64,000 bases of DNA. Origin: UBA2336 sp031395485. Lineage in GTDB: Bacteria > Bacteroidota > Bacteroidia > Cytophagales > Cyclobacteriaceae. A program made the position numbers and the translations under genes. The notes beneath the pieces were generated by a model, which was not told the origin of the DNA, did no database searches, and was given only the letters and a program-made list of their open reading frames with translations. The stretch is taken from the NCBI GenBank assembly GCA_031395485.1, contig JANNUS010000016.1:62001-126000 (forward strand). Direction: 5' to 3'. Below, in pieces: positions 9,274 through 18,580 of the stretch (position 1 is its first letter; each line of letters opens with the position of its first letter).

Positions 9274-9711
9274 CTATTTTTTAAGCGCAAATTTGGTTTT
9301 TGCTTCCTTTTTTATTTCATCCCACTCTTCTGTGCGTGGGGGAACCCCCTTCTGAAAAATTATAACCAACCACTTTACTAACTCCTTCTTCATTCCAAAA
9401 CGTTTAGCAACATCCTCACAAAATGCAATTTCCTTTTTTTCAATAACTTCATCAGCAAAGACCATAAGAATAAGGTCGTACAACAAGTTCATTCTGTCGC
9501 CATAATTATCCGGTATGTTAAGCTCGAATTTTTCAGTTGTGTCAATTAGCTTTTGTATCTGCCAATCCTTTAGTCCGTATCCATACCCAATTTTATACAG
9601 CAATAAAGTTTCCCTTTCATGCATGTGGCCATCAGCCTTGGCTAGTGCCAATAAATTTTTAATATGATTCTTTTTGTAGGAAAGGTATTGATGTTCGAAA
9701 AAGCCTATCAT
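9274..9711 (-). CDS. TerB-like helical domain protein
   Basis: A 145-residue mostly helical protein. 'LLALAKADGHMHERETLLLYKIG' (about 20-42) and 'LILMVFADEVIEKKEIAFCEDVAKRFG' (about 85-111) are two related acidic helical repeats, the pattern of the TerB/DjlA-N domain that may bind metal. No J domain or membrane segment is present. A TerB fold does not by itself imply tellurite resistance. Function unknown. Confidence 0.65.
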   Translation of the reverse strand: MIGFFEHQYLSYKKNHIKNLLALAKADGHMHERETLLLYKIGYGYGLKDWQIQKLIDTTEKFELNIPDNYGDRMNLLYDLILMVFADEVIEKKEIAFCEDVAKRFGMKKELVKWLVIIFQKGVPPRTEEWDEIKKEAKTKFALKK

Positions 9712-9715
9712 GACA

Positions 9716-9817
9716 GTTAATTGTTAATAGTTATTGGGGTAATTGCATACGAATGTATAGAACACGTCTCAATATTAAAACTGTTCTACCATTAACAGTT
9801 AACTATTAACCATTAAC
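9716..9817. repeat. Near-perfect inverted repeat filling a gene junction
   Basis: GTTAATTGTTAATAGTTA (9716-9733) and TAACTATTAACCATTAAC (9800-9817) are reverse complements at 17 of 18 positions. The arms border the whole space between the TerB-like start and the next stop. Low sequence complexity (TTAA-rich) makes this partly expected by chance; a hairpin or a MITE end are possible. Confidence 0.35.
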
Positions 9818-9818
9818 C

Positions 9819-10919
9819 TCATTCCACCCAATCCGCTACAAACAAATTGGTATTTCTGTTTCCACCATTAAATCGATTCGATGAGAACACAAGTTTTTTA
9901 CCATCGGGTGAAAACATGGGGAAAGAATCAAAAACACCATCATAGGTAATCTGTTCTAACCCGGTGCCATCATCATTAATCATAAACAGGTTGAACTGAA
10001 ACCCCCGTTGACCAAGGTGATTTGAAGAAAAGATGATCTTCTTTCCAGCAGGATGATAAAATGGGGCCCAGTTCGCTTTGCCCAAGTTTGTGATCTGACG
10101 AAGATCAGAGCCATCAACATTACAGGTAAAAATCTCCATACTGGTGGGTGCTACTAATCCTTGCTTCAAGTAATCCAAGTATTCATTCTTATCCGCTTCG
10201 GTTTTAGGTCGAGAAGCGCGGAAAACCAGTTTTTTACCATCGGGTGAAAAGAATGCTCCTCCATCATAACCAAGTTCGTTGGTCACTTGCTTCACATCCG
10301 ATCCATCAATATTCATGGTGTACAAATCAAGATCACCATTGCGGGTTGATGTGAAAACAATTTTATCACCTTTTGGCGAAACTGTGCCCTCTGCATCATA
10401 TCCAGCTTTGTCGGTAAGTTGCTTCACAACCTTACCTCTTAAATTCGAAACAAAAATATCGTAGGTATCATAGATTGGCCAGAGGTATTTTCCTCCCGGA
10501 ACGCGCTCCGGATCCTTTGGGCAGCTCTTTCCCCCAAGATGTGTTGATGCAAAAAGTATTTTTTTATTACCAGGCATAAAGTAAGCGCACGTAGTACGCC
10601 CTAAGCCTGTGCTTATTAGTTGTGGTTTTTTCTTTCGTAAATCAACTTTATCGACAGGCGTAAAGAAAATCTGATCACACTCCAACCCCCACTGCTTATT
10701 GTTGGACTGGAATGAAAGCATCTTTCCGTTAAAACTCCAGTAGGCTTCAGCATTATCGCCACCAAATGTTAGTTGTTTAAAATTTTTCAAATGCTTCTCC
10801 TGTGGATAACGGAGTGTGTCGGCACTTGTAGAATTGAGAATAGCTTTGTCAGGCGTGTAAGCCGTTAAAAAAGTACCTACTACAATAAGCAAGAGAACGC
10901 CACTTAAGATACGCATCAC
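9819..10919 (-). CDS. TolB-like beta-propeller protein, exported
   Basis: A 366-residue protein with an N-terminal hydrophobic signal (MMRILSGVLLLIVVGTFLTA) and repeated 'FSPDGKKLVFxSxR' units (for example SPKGDKIVFTSTRNGD and FSPDGKKLVFRASRP). These are PD40/WD40-like propeller blades as found in TolB and in peptidase-associated propellers. No peptidase domain follows, so it is probably a stand-alone periplasmic or surface propeller. The TerB-like gene lies downstream on the same strand. Confidence 0.85.
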   Translation of the reverse strand: MMRILSGVLLLIVVGTFLTAYTPDKAILNSTSADTLRYPQEKHLKNFKQLTFGGDNAEAYWSFNGKMLSFQSNNKQWGLECDQIFFTPVDKVDLRKKKPQLISTGLGRTTCAYFMPGNKKILFASTHLGGKSCPKDPERVPGGKYLWPIYDTYDIFVSNLRGKVVKQLTDKAGYDAEGTVSPKGDKIVFTSTRNGDLDLYTMNIDGSDVKQVTNELGYDGGAFFSPDGKKLVFRASRPKTEADKNEYLDYLKQGLVAPTSMEIFTCNVDGSDLRQITNLGKANWAPFYHPAGKKIIFSSNHLGQRGFQFNLFMINDDGTGLEQITYDGVFDSFPMFSPDGKKLVFSSNRFNGGNRNTNLFVADWVE

Positions 10920-10946
10920 GAAAGGAATTTAATTAAGCCGCAAAGA

Positions 10947-12617
10947 TTACGCAGGAACTTCTTCTTTCAAAGCTCGCCTCAGAATTTTTCCAACATTTGT
11001 TTTAGGTAGATCATTACGGAACTCTATGTATTTGGGTACTTTATAGTTTGTGAGATTTTCATGGAGGTATTTTTTGAGTTCTTCCTCGGTAAGGGATTGA
11101 TCTCGTTTAACTACAAACACTTTAATTGCCTCACCAGACTTCGCATCGGTAATACCAATCGCTGCAACTTCCAGGACTTTCGGATGAGCTGCTGTTACAT
11201 TCTCAATCTCATTCGGAAATACATTAAATCCCGAAACTTTGATCATATCCTTCTTTCTATCAACGATCTTAAAAAAACCTTTTTCGTCCATGATGCCTAT
11301 ATCACCCGTTTTAAACCAACCACCCGGATAAAAGACTCCTTCATTATCTTTCTGCCAATAGCCTGGCATTACTTGGGGGCCTTTTGCACATATCTCACCT
11401 GTTTCTCCTTGCGCAAGCTTCTTTCCATTATCGTCAAAAATTGCCACATCGGTACTCGGCATAGGCAAACCAATGGTACCAAGTTTATGCGTTCCGTCTA
11501 ACGGATTACAACACAACACAGGTGAAGTTTCACTCAGGCCATAGCCTTCAACCAACGGTTTTCCCGTTACTTGTTCCCATTTTTTTGCAACAACATCCTG
11601 TACCGCCATGCCACCTCCTACTGCGCCTTTCAAATGCGAGAAGTCAAGCGAAGTAAAATTCGGACTATTAAGCAATCCGTTAAACAATGTATTCACACCG
11701 GTGATGATCGTAAACTTGTGCTTCTTCAACTCTTTGCAGAACCCTTTTATGTCTCGTGGGTTGGTGATCAGTATGCTTTTAGCACCAACGGTAAACATAA
11801 GTACCCCATTGACCGTGAGTGCGAAGATGTGATACATAGGAATAGCAGTGATGATAACCTCACCCATTGACTCTTGTTTTAAATAAGGACTGAACCAATG
11901 TGTGATCATTGAATTATGAGCTACAATATTTCCGTGAGTAAGCTGCGCTCCCTTTGCAATTCCGGTTGTTCCCCCTGTGTATTGCAAAATGGCTATATCG
12001 CTGTTTGCAATAGCGGGCTTGCTAAATGAAAGGGACTCACCTTTCTTCATGGCATGTTTAAACAATACGGCCGTAGGGAGATTAAAGGTGGGTACCATTT
12101 TCTTTATATGCTTGACAACAAAATTAACGAGAGCACCTTTAAATCCTCCCAACATATCGCCTAGCTCGGTGAGAATAATATGTTTAATGGATGTATTTGC
12201 CAGAATCTTTTCGAGGTGAAATGCAAAGTTTGCTACTATTACAATTGCTTTAGCACCACTATCTTTAAATTGATGCTCCATCTCACGGGGCGTGTACAGC
12301 GGATTCGTATTCACCACAATCAATCCAGCACGCAATGCTCCAAAAAATACAATTGGAAATTGCAGGAGGTTAGGCATTTGAATTGCAATCCGATCTCCTT
12401 TAACTAAACCAATGCTTTGTAAATACGCTGCAAAATCTCTTGCGCGTTTATCAACTTCACCATATGTAATTTTAACACCCATGTTTTCGAAAGCCACACG
12501 ATCGCGATACTTCTCACAACTGCTTTCGAATAATTCAACTACTGAACTATACTCGTATAGCTTTATTTCAGGGGGAATGCCTTTCGGATAACTCGTAACC
12601 CATGGGAAATTTTCCAT
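10947..12617 (-). CDS. fadD: Long-chain fatty-acid--CoA ligase (AMP-forming)
   Basis: Activates fatty acids to acyl-CoA through an acyl-adenylate. The 556-residue protein has the AMP-binding P-loop YTGGTTGIAKGA (about 214), GYGLSETSPV (adenine/acyl motif), FKTGDIG, and the C-terminal lid with the catalytic Lys in NVGKILRRALKEE. All four ANL-superfamily landmarks are intact. Length matches FadD. The exact chain-length preference cannot be read from sequence. Confidence 0.9.
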   Translation of the reverse strand: MENFPWVTSYPKGIPPEIKLYEYSSVVELFESSCEKYRDRVAFENMGVKITYGEVDKRARDFAAYLQSIGLVKGDRIAIQMPNLLQFPIVFFGALRAGLIVVNTNPLYTPREMEHQFKDSGAKAIVIVANFAFHLEKILANTSIKHIILTELGDMLGGFKGALVNFVVKHIKKMVPTFNLPTAVLFKHAMKKGESLSFSKPAIANSDIAILQYTGGTTGIAKGAQLTHGNIVAHNSMITHWFSPYLKQESMGEVIITAIPMYHIFALTVNGVLMFTVGAKSILITNPRDIKGFCKELKKHKFTIITGVNTLFNGLLNSPNFTSLDFSHLKGAVGGGMAVQDVVAKKWEQVTGKPLVEGYGLSETSPVLCCNPLDGTHKLGTIGLPMPSTDVAIFDDNGKKLAQGETGEICAKGPQVMPGYWQKDNEGVFYPGGWFKTGDIGIMDEKGFFKIVDRKKDMIKVSGFNVFPNEIENVTAAHPKVLEVAAIGITDAKSGEAIKVFVVKRDQSLTEEELKKYLHENLTNYKVPKYIEFRNDLPKTNVGKILRRALKEEVPA

Positions 12618-12914
12618 TGCGTAATTTTAAATTCTAAGATGTAAAGAAGCGAACATAATAACAAACAGCTCAAGCACTGATGATGTTTGATGGCGCCCTC
12701 AAATAATTAGTCAAGCTGGCAGAGCTCCAAGATTGTAGTTTTTTTGAATTTTAAGGGGATCGCAACTGATGTATAAAACCCTCCGTAAGAGTCAACCCAT
12801 AAATGACATTACATTTAACCTCAATTAGCGGATTAACAGCCGCATTAAACTAATTCTAAGGTTAATTTCAAGAAAGTTATCACAGCTTAGAACCATATTC
12901 CAGCCATTCTGTTA

Positions 12915-12922
12915 TATATTTG
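12915..12922 (+). promoter_or_regulatory. Candidate -7 box of the SUF operon promoter
   Basis: TATATTTG matches the Bacteroidota -7 consensus TAnnTTTG exactly and lies 34 bases before the sufB ATG. I do not see a good TTTG at the expected -33 position, so the match is partial. Confidence 0.4.
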
Positions 12923-12935
12923 ATTGTTTATTTAA

Positions 12936-12948
12936 ATTTAGTCTAAAT
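12936..12948. promoter_or_regulatory. Candidate operator in the sufB 5' leader
   Basis: ATTTAGTCTAAAT is a palindrome except for its centre, and ends eight bases before the sufB start codon, downstream of the TATATTTG box. Its place suits a repressor that blocks transcription or initiation. An iron- or redox-responsive regulator (Rrf2, Fur or DtxR type) is possible; no regulator gene lies in this operon. Confidence 0.4.
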
Positions 12949-12955
12949 AGTTTTC

Positions 12956-14401
12956 ATGAGTAAAGACAACCAATTACTGGAAGAACTGACCTCGAAAGAG
13001 TATGAACATGGTTGGAATGTCGATTTAGAGACTGATTCAGCCCCAAAAGGGCTAAATGAGGATATTGTAAGGTTTATTTCTGCCAGAAAAAACGAGCCTG
13101 AATGGATGCTTGAATGGCGCCTTAAAGCTTACAGACTGTGGACAACGATGACAGAGCCTAAATGGCCTAATGTTACATATCCTGCCATCAACTATCAGGA
13201 CATCATTTATTACTCGGCACCAAAGCAAAAAGCTACACCTAAAAACTTAGAAGATGTTGATCCGGAATTGATCAGGACCTTTGAGAAGCTGGGAATATCA
13301 CTTACAGAACAAAAAAGATTAACAGGTATTGCTGTAGATGCGGTGATTGATAGCATATCGGTAGCTACTACATTTAAAGAAAAACTTGGTGAACTTGGAA
13401 TCATCTTCTGCTCGTTCAGTGAAGCGGTAAAAGAACATCCTGAGCTAATTAAAAAATATTTAGGCTCAGTCGTTCCTATGACGGACAACTACTTTGCAAC
13501 ATTGAACTCAGCAGTATTCAGTGATGGATCATTCTGTTATATTCCGAAGGGCGTTCGTTGCCCGATGGAATTATCTACATATTTCCGAATCAATGCTGCC
13601 AACACAGGACAGTTTGAGCGCACATTGATTGTTGCTGATGAAGGTTCGTATGTTAGTTATCTGGAAGGTTGCACAGCACCGATGCGCGATGAGAATCAAT
13701 TGCATGCTGCTGTGGTTGAAATTTATGCAATGAAGGATGCAACGGTAAAATATTCAACCGTTCAGAACTGGTATCCCGGAGATAAGAATGGCAAAGGTGG
13801 CATTTACAATTTCGTAACCAAGCGTGCTTTGTGTGCTGGCGACAATTCAAAAGTATCGTGGACACAGGTAGAAACAGGCTCGGCAATCACTTGGAAGTAT
13901 CCTTCTTGTATTTTGAAAGGCGATTATTCATCCGGTGAATTTTATTCTGTGGCAGTAACCAACAATTACCAGCAGGCCGATACCGGCACAAAGATGATTC
14001 ACATCGGTAAAAACACGAAGTCAAGAATTGTATCCAAAGGAATATCAGCAGGCCATTCACAAAACAGCTATCGCGGTCAGGTTCATATTATGAAGCGCGC
14101 AGAGAATTCACGAAATTTCTCTCAATGCGATTCATTATTAATGGGCGATCAATGTGGAGCACATACTTTCCCATACATTGATGTAGAAAATAACAATGCA
14201 AAAGTAGAACACGAAGCTACTACTTCTAAAATAGGCGAAGATCAAATTTTCTATTGTTTGCAGCGCGGGATTGACGAGGAGTCAGCGGTAGCGCTAATCG
14301 TTAATGGTTATGCGAAAGAAGTACTTAGTCAGCTGCCAATGGAGTTTGCCGTGGAAGCACAAAAATTACTGGCGTTGACGTTAGAGGGAAGTGTAGGATA
14401 A
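12956..14401 (+). CDS. sufB: Fe-S cluster assembly protein SufB
   Basis: Scaffold subunit of the SufBCD complex on which Fe-S clusters are built. The 481-residue protein shows the SufB pattern: 'FSDGSFCYIPKGVRCPMELSTYFRIN', 'IVADEGSYVSYLEGCTAP' and the C-terminal 'SKIGEDQIFYCLQRGIDEE' with the conserved Cys. First gene of sufBCDSE; the start codon at 12956 is preceded by a palindrome. The spacing to sufC is 31 bases. Confidence 0.97.
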   Translation: MSKDNQLLEELTSKEYEHGWNVDLETDSAPKGLNEDIVRFISARKNEPEWMLEWRLKAYRLWTTMTEPKWPNVTYPAINYQDIIYYSAPKQKATPKNLEDVDPELIRTFEKLGISLTEQKRLTGIAVDAVIDSISVATTFKEKLGELGIIFCSFSEAVKEHPELIKKYLGSVVPMTDNYFATLNSAVFSDGSFCYIPKGVRCPMELSTYFRINAANTGQFERTLIVADEGSYVSYLEGCTAPMRDENQLHAAVVEIYAMKDATVKYSTVQNWYPGDKNGKGGIYNFVTKRALCAGDNSKVSWTQVETGSAITWKYPSCILKGDYSSGEFYSVAVTNNYQQADTGTKMIHIGKNTKSRIVSKGISAGHSQNSYRGQVHIMKRAENSRNFSQCDSLLMGDQCGAHTFPYIDVENNNAKVEHEATTSKIGEDQIFYCLQRGIDEESAVALIVNGYAKEVLSQLPMEFAVEAQKLLALTLEGSVG

Positions 14402-14432
14402 TAATTTTCAATTAGTCAATTATCAATATTCA

Positions 14433-15191
14433 ATGTTATCAATTAAGAATTTACAAGCGAAGATTGGAGACAATCAAATCCTAAACGGAATTACACTCGA
14501 AGTAAAGCCGGGAGAAGTGCATGCGATCATGGGACCCAACGGTTCAGGTAAGAGTACGCTTGCATCGGTGCTTGCTGGCCGAGAAGAATTTGAAGTTACG
14601 GAAGGTGAAGCAACCTACCTTGGAAAAAATCTTCTTGAGTTGTCACCTGAAGACCGAGCCCGTGAAGGTCTGTTCCTCGCTTTTCAATATCCAGTAGAAA
14701 TCCCTGGCGTAAGCACCATTAACTTTATGAAAACAGCCGTGAATCAGATTCGCAAATACCGCGGCCAGGAGACATTGGATGCCGTTTCATTTTTGAGTCT
14801 GATGAAAGAGAAAATTAAATTAGTAGAAATAGATCAGGCACTCCTGAGCCGTTCACTCAATGAAGGCTTCTCCGGAGGAGAGAAAAAAAGAAATGAAATT
14901 TTTCAGATGGCTATGCTCGAGCCGAAGTTGGCTATTCTCGATGAAACAGATTCTGGTCTTGACATTGATGCCCTGCGTATCGTAGCCAATGGTGTAAATA
15001 AATTGAGATCAAAAAATAATGCAACCATCGTGGTAACACATTATCAGCGATTGCTCGAATACATCGTGCCCGACTTTGTTCACGTATTATACAAAGGCAA
15101 GATTGTTAAGTCCGGAACAAAGGAATTAGCCAAGGAATTGGAAGCGAAAGGGTACGATTGGATCAAAGATGAAGTGGCTGTAGCCGGATAA
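14433..15191 (+). CDS. sufC: Fe-S cluster assembly ATPase SufC
   Basis: ABC-type ATPase that drives the SufBCD scaffold; cytoplasmic, not a transporter. The 252 residues carry Walker A GPNGSGKST (about 35-43), the signature GFSGGEKKRNE (about 145-155) and Walker B LAILDETDSGLD. The SGGEKKRNE variant is typical for SufC. It is separated from sufD by two bases. Confidence 0.97.
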   Translation: MLSIKNLQAKIGDNQILNGITLEVKPGEVHAIMGPNGSGKSTLASVLAGREEFEVTEGEATYLGKNLLELSPEDRAREGLFLAFQYPVEIPGVSTINFMKTAVNQIRKYRGQETLDAVSFLSLMKEKIKLVEIDQALLSRSLNEGFSGGEKKRNEIFQMAMLEPKLAILDETDSGLDIDALRIVANGVNKLRSKNNATIVVTHYQRLLEYIVPDFVHVLYKGKIVKSGTKELAKELEAKGYDWIKDEVAVAG

Positions 15192-15193
15192 TT

Positions 15194-16468
15194 ATGAGCG
15201 AGATCACGGAAGTAAAAATTAACACGAGCGAAATTCATTCAATACTACCCTCAACAACTCAGTTGAGAGCGCAGGCCAAAAATGTATTCCAACAACTCGG
15301 GTTACCAACCGTAAAAACAGAAGAATATCGCCACGCCCCTATTACCCGGATATTGGAAAAGAATTTTAATCTCTCTTCTGATACAAATCCAACAGGGTCA
15401 ATTGAGAGCATAACAGATTTTGAAATTCCGGAATTGAATTCACATGTAGTTGTTATACTAAACGGGGAGTTTTCAGAAAGTCTTTCCAGCATTTCAGGAA
15501 GGGATGTCACCATCAAGAAATTAGATGAAAACGAGCATCGCGAACATTTGGCGAAGTATGCCGATTATAAAAGTGATGCACTGGTAGCCTGGAATACCGC
15601 GAGCTGGAGAGGTGGTGTATTTATTCAGGTTTCAGAGGGCAAAGTAATTGACAAGCCCATTACCATTTATAACATTCAGGATACTACGCTCGGAGAAGTA
15701 AAGACTATAACGCGAAACCTGATTGTGGTTGGCAAGAATAGTGAAGTGACTGTTGTGGAGAAGTTTGATTCTATAGGCCCAAATCCGAATTTCTCTAATC
15801 AAGTAACAGAAGGCGTTGTTTTTGAAAACGCAGCCCTAAATTTTTATAGCATTCAGGCTGATCATGGCAATCGCTACCAATTCGGACAGACTACGATCTG
15901 GCAGGCGAATCATAGCCGGGTAAACACGTACACCTTTACATTGGATGGAAAATTCATTCGCAATAATCTCCATCTTTTGTTAGATGGCGAAGGATGCGAA
16001 TCACACATGTATGGATTGTATCTTCTTCACGGAGATACCGTGGCGGACAATCACACGGTAGTAGATCACCGTAAACCGAATTCATTCAGCAATGAACTTT
16101 ATAAAGGTGTACTTGAAGGAAATACGAAGGGTATTTTTAACGGAAAAATATTTGTGCGCCATGACGCTCAAAAAACTAACGCGTTTCAATCGAACCGAAA
16201 TATTTTACTTTCTGATAAGGCTTCCATAAGTACAAAGCCTCAACTTGAAATCTGGGCAGATGATGTAAAGTGCTCTCACGGTTGTACAACCGGCCAACTG
16301 GACGAAGCAGCCTTATTCTACCTGCGTAGTCGCGGAATAGATAAGAATACCGCACGTGCGATGATGCTCTACGCATTCGTAGCTGAAGTGCTAAAAAATA
16401 TTCCGAACGAAAAACTGAGAGTCTTTATTGACTCAATGGTCAGCGAACGACTCCATAAAGATTTCTAA
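15194..16468 (+). CDS. sufD: Fe-S cluster assembly protein SufD
   Basis: Partner of SufB in the scaffold complex. The 424-residue protein is SufB-like in its C-terminal half: 'YGLYLLHGDTVADNHTVVDHRKPNS', 'GIFNGKIFVRHDAQKTNAFQSNRNILL' and 'DDVKCSHGCTTGQLDEAALFYLRSRGI'. The His in 'VDHRKP' corresponds to the conserved SufD His used in cluster assembly. Two bases from both neighbours, which indicates one tightly coupled operon. Confidence 0.95.
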   Translation: MSEITEVKINTSEIHSILPSTTQLRAQAKNVFQQLGLPTVKTEEYRHAPITRILEKNFNLSSDTNPTGSIESITDFEIPELNSHVVVILNGEFSESLSSISGRDVTIKKLDENEHREHLAKYADYKSDALVAWNTASWRGGVFIQVSEGKVIDKPITIYNIQDTTLGEVKTITRNLIVVGKNSEVTVVEKFDSIGPNPNFSNQVTEGVVFENAALNFYSIQADHGNRYQFGQTTIWQANHSRVNTYTFTLDGKFIRNNLHLLLDGEGCESHMYGLYLLHGDTVADNHTVVDHRKPNSFSNELYKGVLEGNTKGIFNGKIFVRHDAQKTNAFQSNRNILLSDKASISTKPQLEIWADDVKCSHGCTTGQLDEAALFYLRSRGIDKNTARAMMLYAFVAEVLKNIPNEKLRVFIDSMVSERLHKDF

Positions 16469-16470
16469 TT

Positions 16471-17712
16471 ATGAATGTTGCAACACGATCCACACTTGAC
16501 GTTGATAAAATACGGGAACAATTTCCTGTGCTTCATCAAAAGGTGAATGGTCGTGATCTCGTGTATTTCGATAATGCCGCAACCAGTCAAAAGCCTTTAG
16601 TCGTTATTGACGCATTAGTTAATTATTACAAGGGTTACAATGCTAATATTCATCGGGGCATTCATACGCTTGCCGAAAAGGCCACCAAAGCTTACGAAGA
16701 AACCAGATTGATTGCTAAGAATTTTATTAACGCTAGCTCAGAACAAGAAATAATTTTTGTTCGGGGAGTGACAGAAGCAATAAATCTTGTAGCATCTTCT
16801 TACGGTCGGGCATTTATTAATGCAGGTGATGAGATTATCATTTCCGGACTGGAGCACCATTCCAATATTGTTCCGTGGCAAATTCTGTGTGAGGAGAAGA
16901 AATCAATCTTAAAAGTGATTCCCGTAACCGATGAAGGAGAATTAGATATAGAGGGATTTAAAAAACTTCTTTCAAATCGCACCAAACTGGTTGCTGTCAA
17001 TCATGCCTCCAACAGTCTGGGAACAATCAATCCCATTAAAACAATAATTGACCTCGCTCATAAAACGGGCGCAGTTGTATTGATCGATGGTGCACAGGCT
17101 GGAGCCCATATCGAAATTGATGTGCAGTCTCTTGACTGTGATTTTTACTGTCTCTCATCGCATAAAATGTACGGACCTACCGGAACCGGTATTTTGTATG
17201 GGAAGAGAGAGTTATTAGAGAAAATGCCTCCCTATCAAGGTGGTGGTGAAATGATCAAAGAGGTTACGTTTGAAAAAACTACGTACAACGATCTTCCATA
17301 CAAATTTGAAGCGGGCACTCCTAACATTGCAGATGTTATTGCATTTGGTCAGGCTATTGAATTTATCAATGCACTGGGTAAAGATGTAATGGCCGTGCAT
17401 GAACATGCGTTATTATTGTACGCGACTGAAAAGGTAAGTGCACTTCCTTTTGTAAGATTGGTTGGTACGGCTAAAGAGAAAGTAAGTGTATTGTCATTTA
17501 CGGTGGAGGGGATCCATCCTTTCGATATTGGTCAGATGCTAGATACACGTGGGATTGCTGTTCGGACGGGTCATCATTGTACACAGCCATTAATGGATCG
17601 CTTGGGGATTGAAGGGACTGTTCGTGCTTCTTTTGCGGTGTATAATACGATGAAAGAAATTGATCAATTGGTCGAAGGACTTGAGCGTGTGATCAAATTC
17701 ATGAAACCATGA
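16471..17712 (+). CDS. sufS: Cysteine desulfurase SufS
   Basis: PLP enzyme that takes sulfur from L-cysteine as a persulfide. The 413 residues have the PLP Lys in SSHKMYGPTG (about 226) and the catalytic Cys in RTGHHCTQP (about 370), in the short-loop arrangement of SufS/group II desulfurases that need SufE. 'HRGIHTLAEKAT' near 60 is also typical. It overlaps sufE by four bases. Confidence 0.96.
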   Translation: MNVATRSTLDVDKIREQFPVLHQKVNGRDLVYFDNAATSQKPLVVIDALVNYYKGYNANIHRGIHTLAEKATKAYEETRLIAKNFINASSEQEIIFVRGVTEAINLVASSYGRAFINAGDEIIISGLEHHSNIVPWQILCEEKKSILKVIPVTDEGELDIEGFKKLLSNRTKLVAVNHASNSLGTINPIKTIIDLAHKTGAVVLIDGAQAGAHIEIDVQSLDCDFYCLSSHKMYGPTGTGILYGKRELLEKMPPYQGGGEMIKEVTFEKTTYNDLPYKFEAGTPNIADVIAFGQAIEFINALGKDVMAVHEHALLLYATEKVSALPFVRLVGTAKEKVSVLSFTVEGIHPFDIGQMLDTRGIAVRTGHHCTQPLMDRLGIEGTVRASFAVYNTMKEIDQLVEGLERVIKFMKP

Positions 17713-18149
17713 CAAAATCCATTTCAGAAATACAAGACGAAATAATTAGCGAATTCTCTTTGCTGGATGGAGACATGGAGATGACTGTTTTCTATATCAT
17801 GGAACTCGGACAAAAACTTCCGAATATGCCAGAAGTTGAAAAGAATGAAGAAAACATTGTAAAAGGATGTCAATCGAAAGTCTGGTTAACAGCCGCAACT
17901 GAAAACGCCACGGTATTTTTTAAAGCCGATAGCAATACAGCCATAACAAAAGGATTAGTCAGTTTATTGATCCGGGTATTCAACGGTCAGTCAACGGATA
18001 CAATCCTGAATACTACTTTATACTTTATGCAAAAGATAGGCATGGAACGGTTTATTGGTACGCAGCGTTCGAATGGATTCGCGGCCATGATAAAACAAAT
18101 GAAATTATATGCCCTTGCATTCAAAACTCAGCAAGCAGTAAAGTCATGA
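17709..18149 (+). CDS. sufE: Sulfur acceptor protein SufE
   Basis: Accepts the persulfide from SufS and passes it to SufB. The 146-residue protein has the acceptor Cys in 'VKGCQSKVWL' (about 56), the SufE/CsdE signature. ATGA overlaps join it to sufS upstream and the DUF59 gene downstream, so translation is coupled. No sufA or sufU is present, which is common in Bacteroidota. Confidence 0.94.
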   Translation: MTKSISEIQDEIISEFSLLDGDMEMTVFYIMELGQKLPNMPEVEKNEENIVKGCQSKVWLTAATENATVFFKADSNTAITKGLVSLLIRVFNGQSTDTILNTTLYFMQKIGMERFIGTQRSNGFAAMIKQMKLYALAFKTQQAVKS

Positions 18150-18499
18150 CAGAAGAGATTAAACATACCGAACAAACTGTATCCGATACAACCATACAAA
18201 ATTTGAAAGAGAAGGTATTGGCTGCTATTAAAACCGTGTACGACCCAGAAATACCGGTTGATATTTATGAACTGGGTCTGATCTATGAAATAAGTACGTT
18301 TCCTGTAAATAACGTATTCATCCTGATGACCCTCACATCGCCTTCGTGCCCTTCGGCAGAAGCCATACCAAGTGAAGTTGAGCAACGAATCAAATCTATT
18401 GAAGGTGTAAACGATGTTAAAGTTGAAATTACCTTTGATCCACCTTATTCACAGGATATGATGAGCGAGGCGGCTAAATTGGAACTAGGCTTCCTTTAG
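18146..18499 (+). CDS. SufT/MIP18-type (DUF59) Fe-S assembly protein
   Basis: Small 117-residue accessory of Fe-S cluster maturation. 'KTVYDPEIPVDIYELGLIYEI' (about 30-50) and 'LTSPSCPSAEAIPSEVEQRI' (about 68-87) with its single Cys are the hallmarks of the DUF59/MIP18/PaaD family; 'EITFDPPYSQDMMSEAAKLELG' closes the domain. Overlap of four bases with sufE. In this setting it acts in cluster delivery or SUF control rather than in phenylacetate oxidation. Confidence 0.9.
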   Translation: MTEEIKHTEQTVSDTTIQNLKEKVLAAIKTVYDPEIPVDIYELGLIYEISTFPVNNVFILMTLTSPSCPSAEAIPSEVEQRIKSIEGVNDVKVEITFDPPYSQDMMSEAAKLELGFL

Positions 18500-18580
18500 T
18501 GGAAAAATTACCAATTGAATGAACTGAAAACTTTAATCCTGAGTTATAAAACATAAATCGTAAATCTAAAATTCTAAAAT

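Larger units (their letters stand above)
12618..12955. other. 338-base intergenic region upstream of the SUF operon
   Basis: Divergent promoter region between the acyl-CoA ligase and sufB. It contains no open reading frame I would defend. Visible items are a TAnnTTTG box (12915-12922), a 13-base near-palindrome (12936-12948), and AGCTTAGAACCATA (12884-12897), which recurs in front of the aconitase gene. A weak stem TTAGCGG/CCGCATTAA is present near 12830. Confidence 0.6.

Noticed and set aside
9274..9711. Tellurite resistance determinant
   Set aside because: Only a TerB-like domain is present, without the other ter genes; the domain is found in many unrelated proteins.
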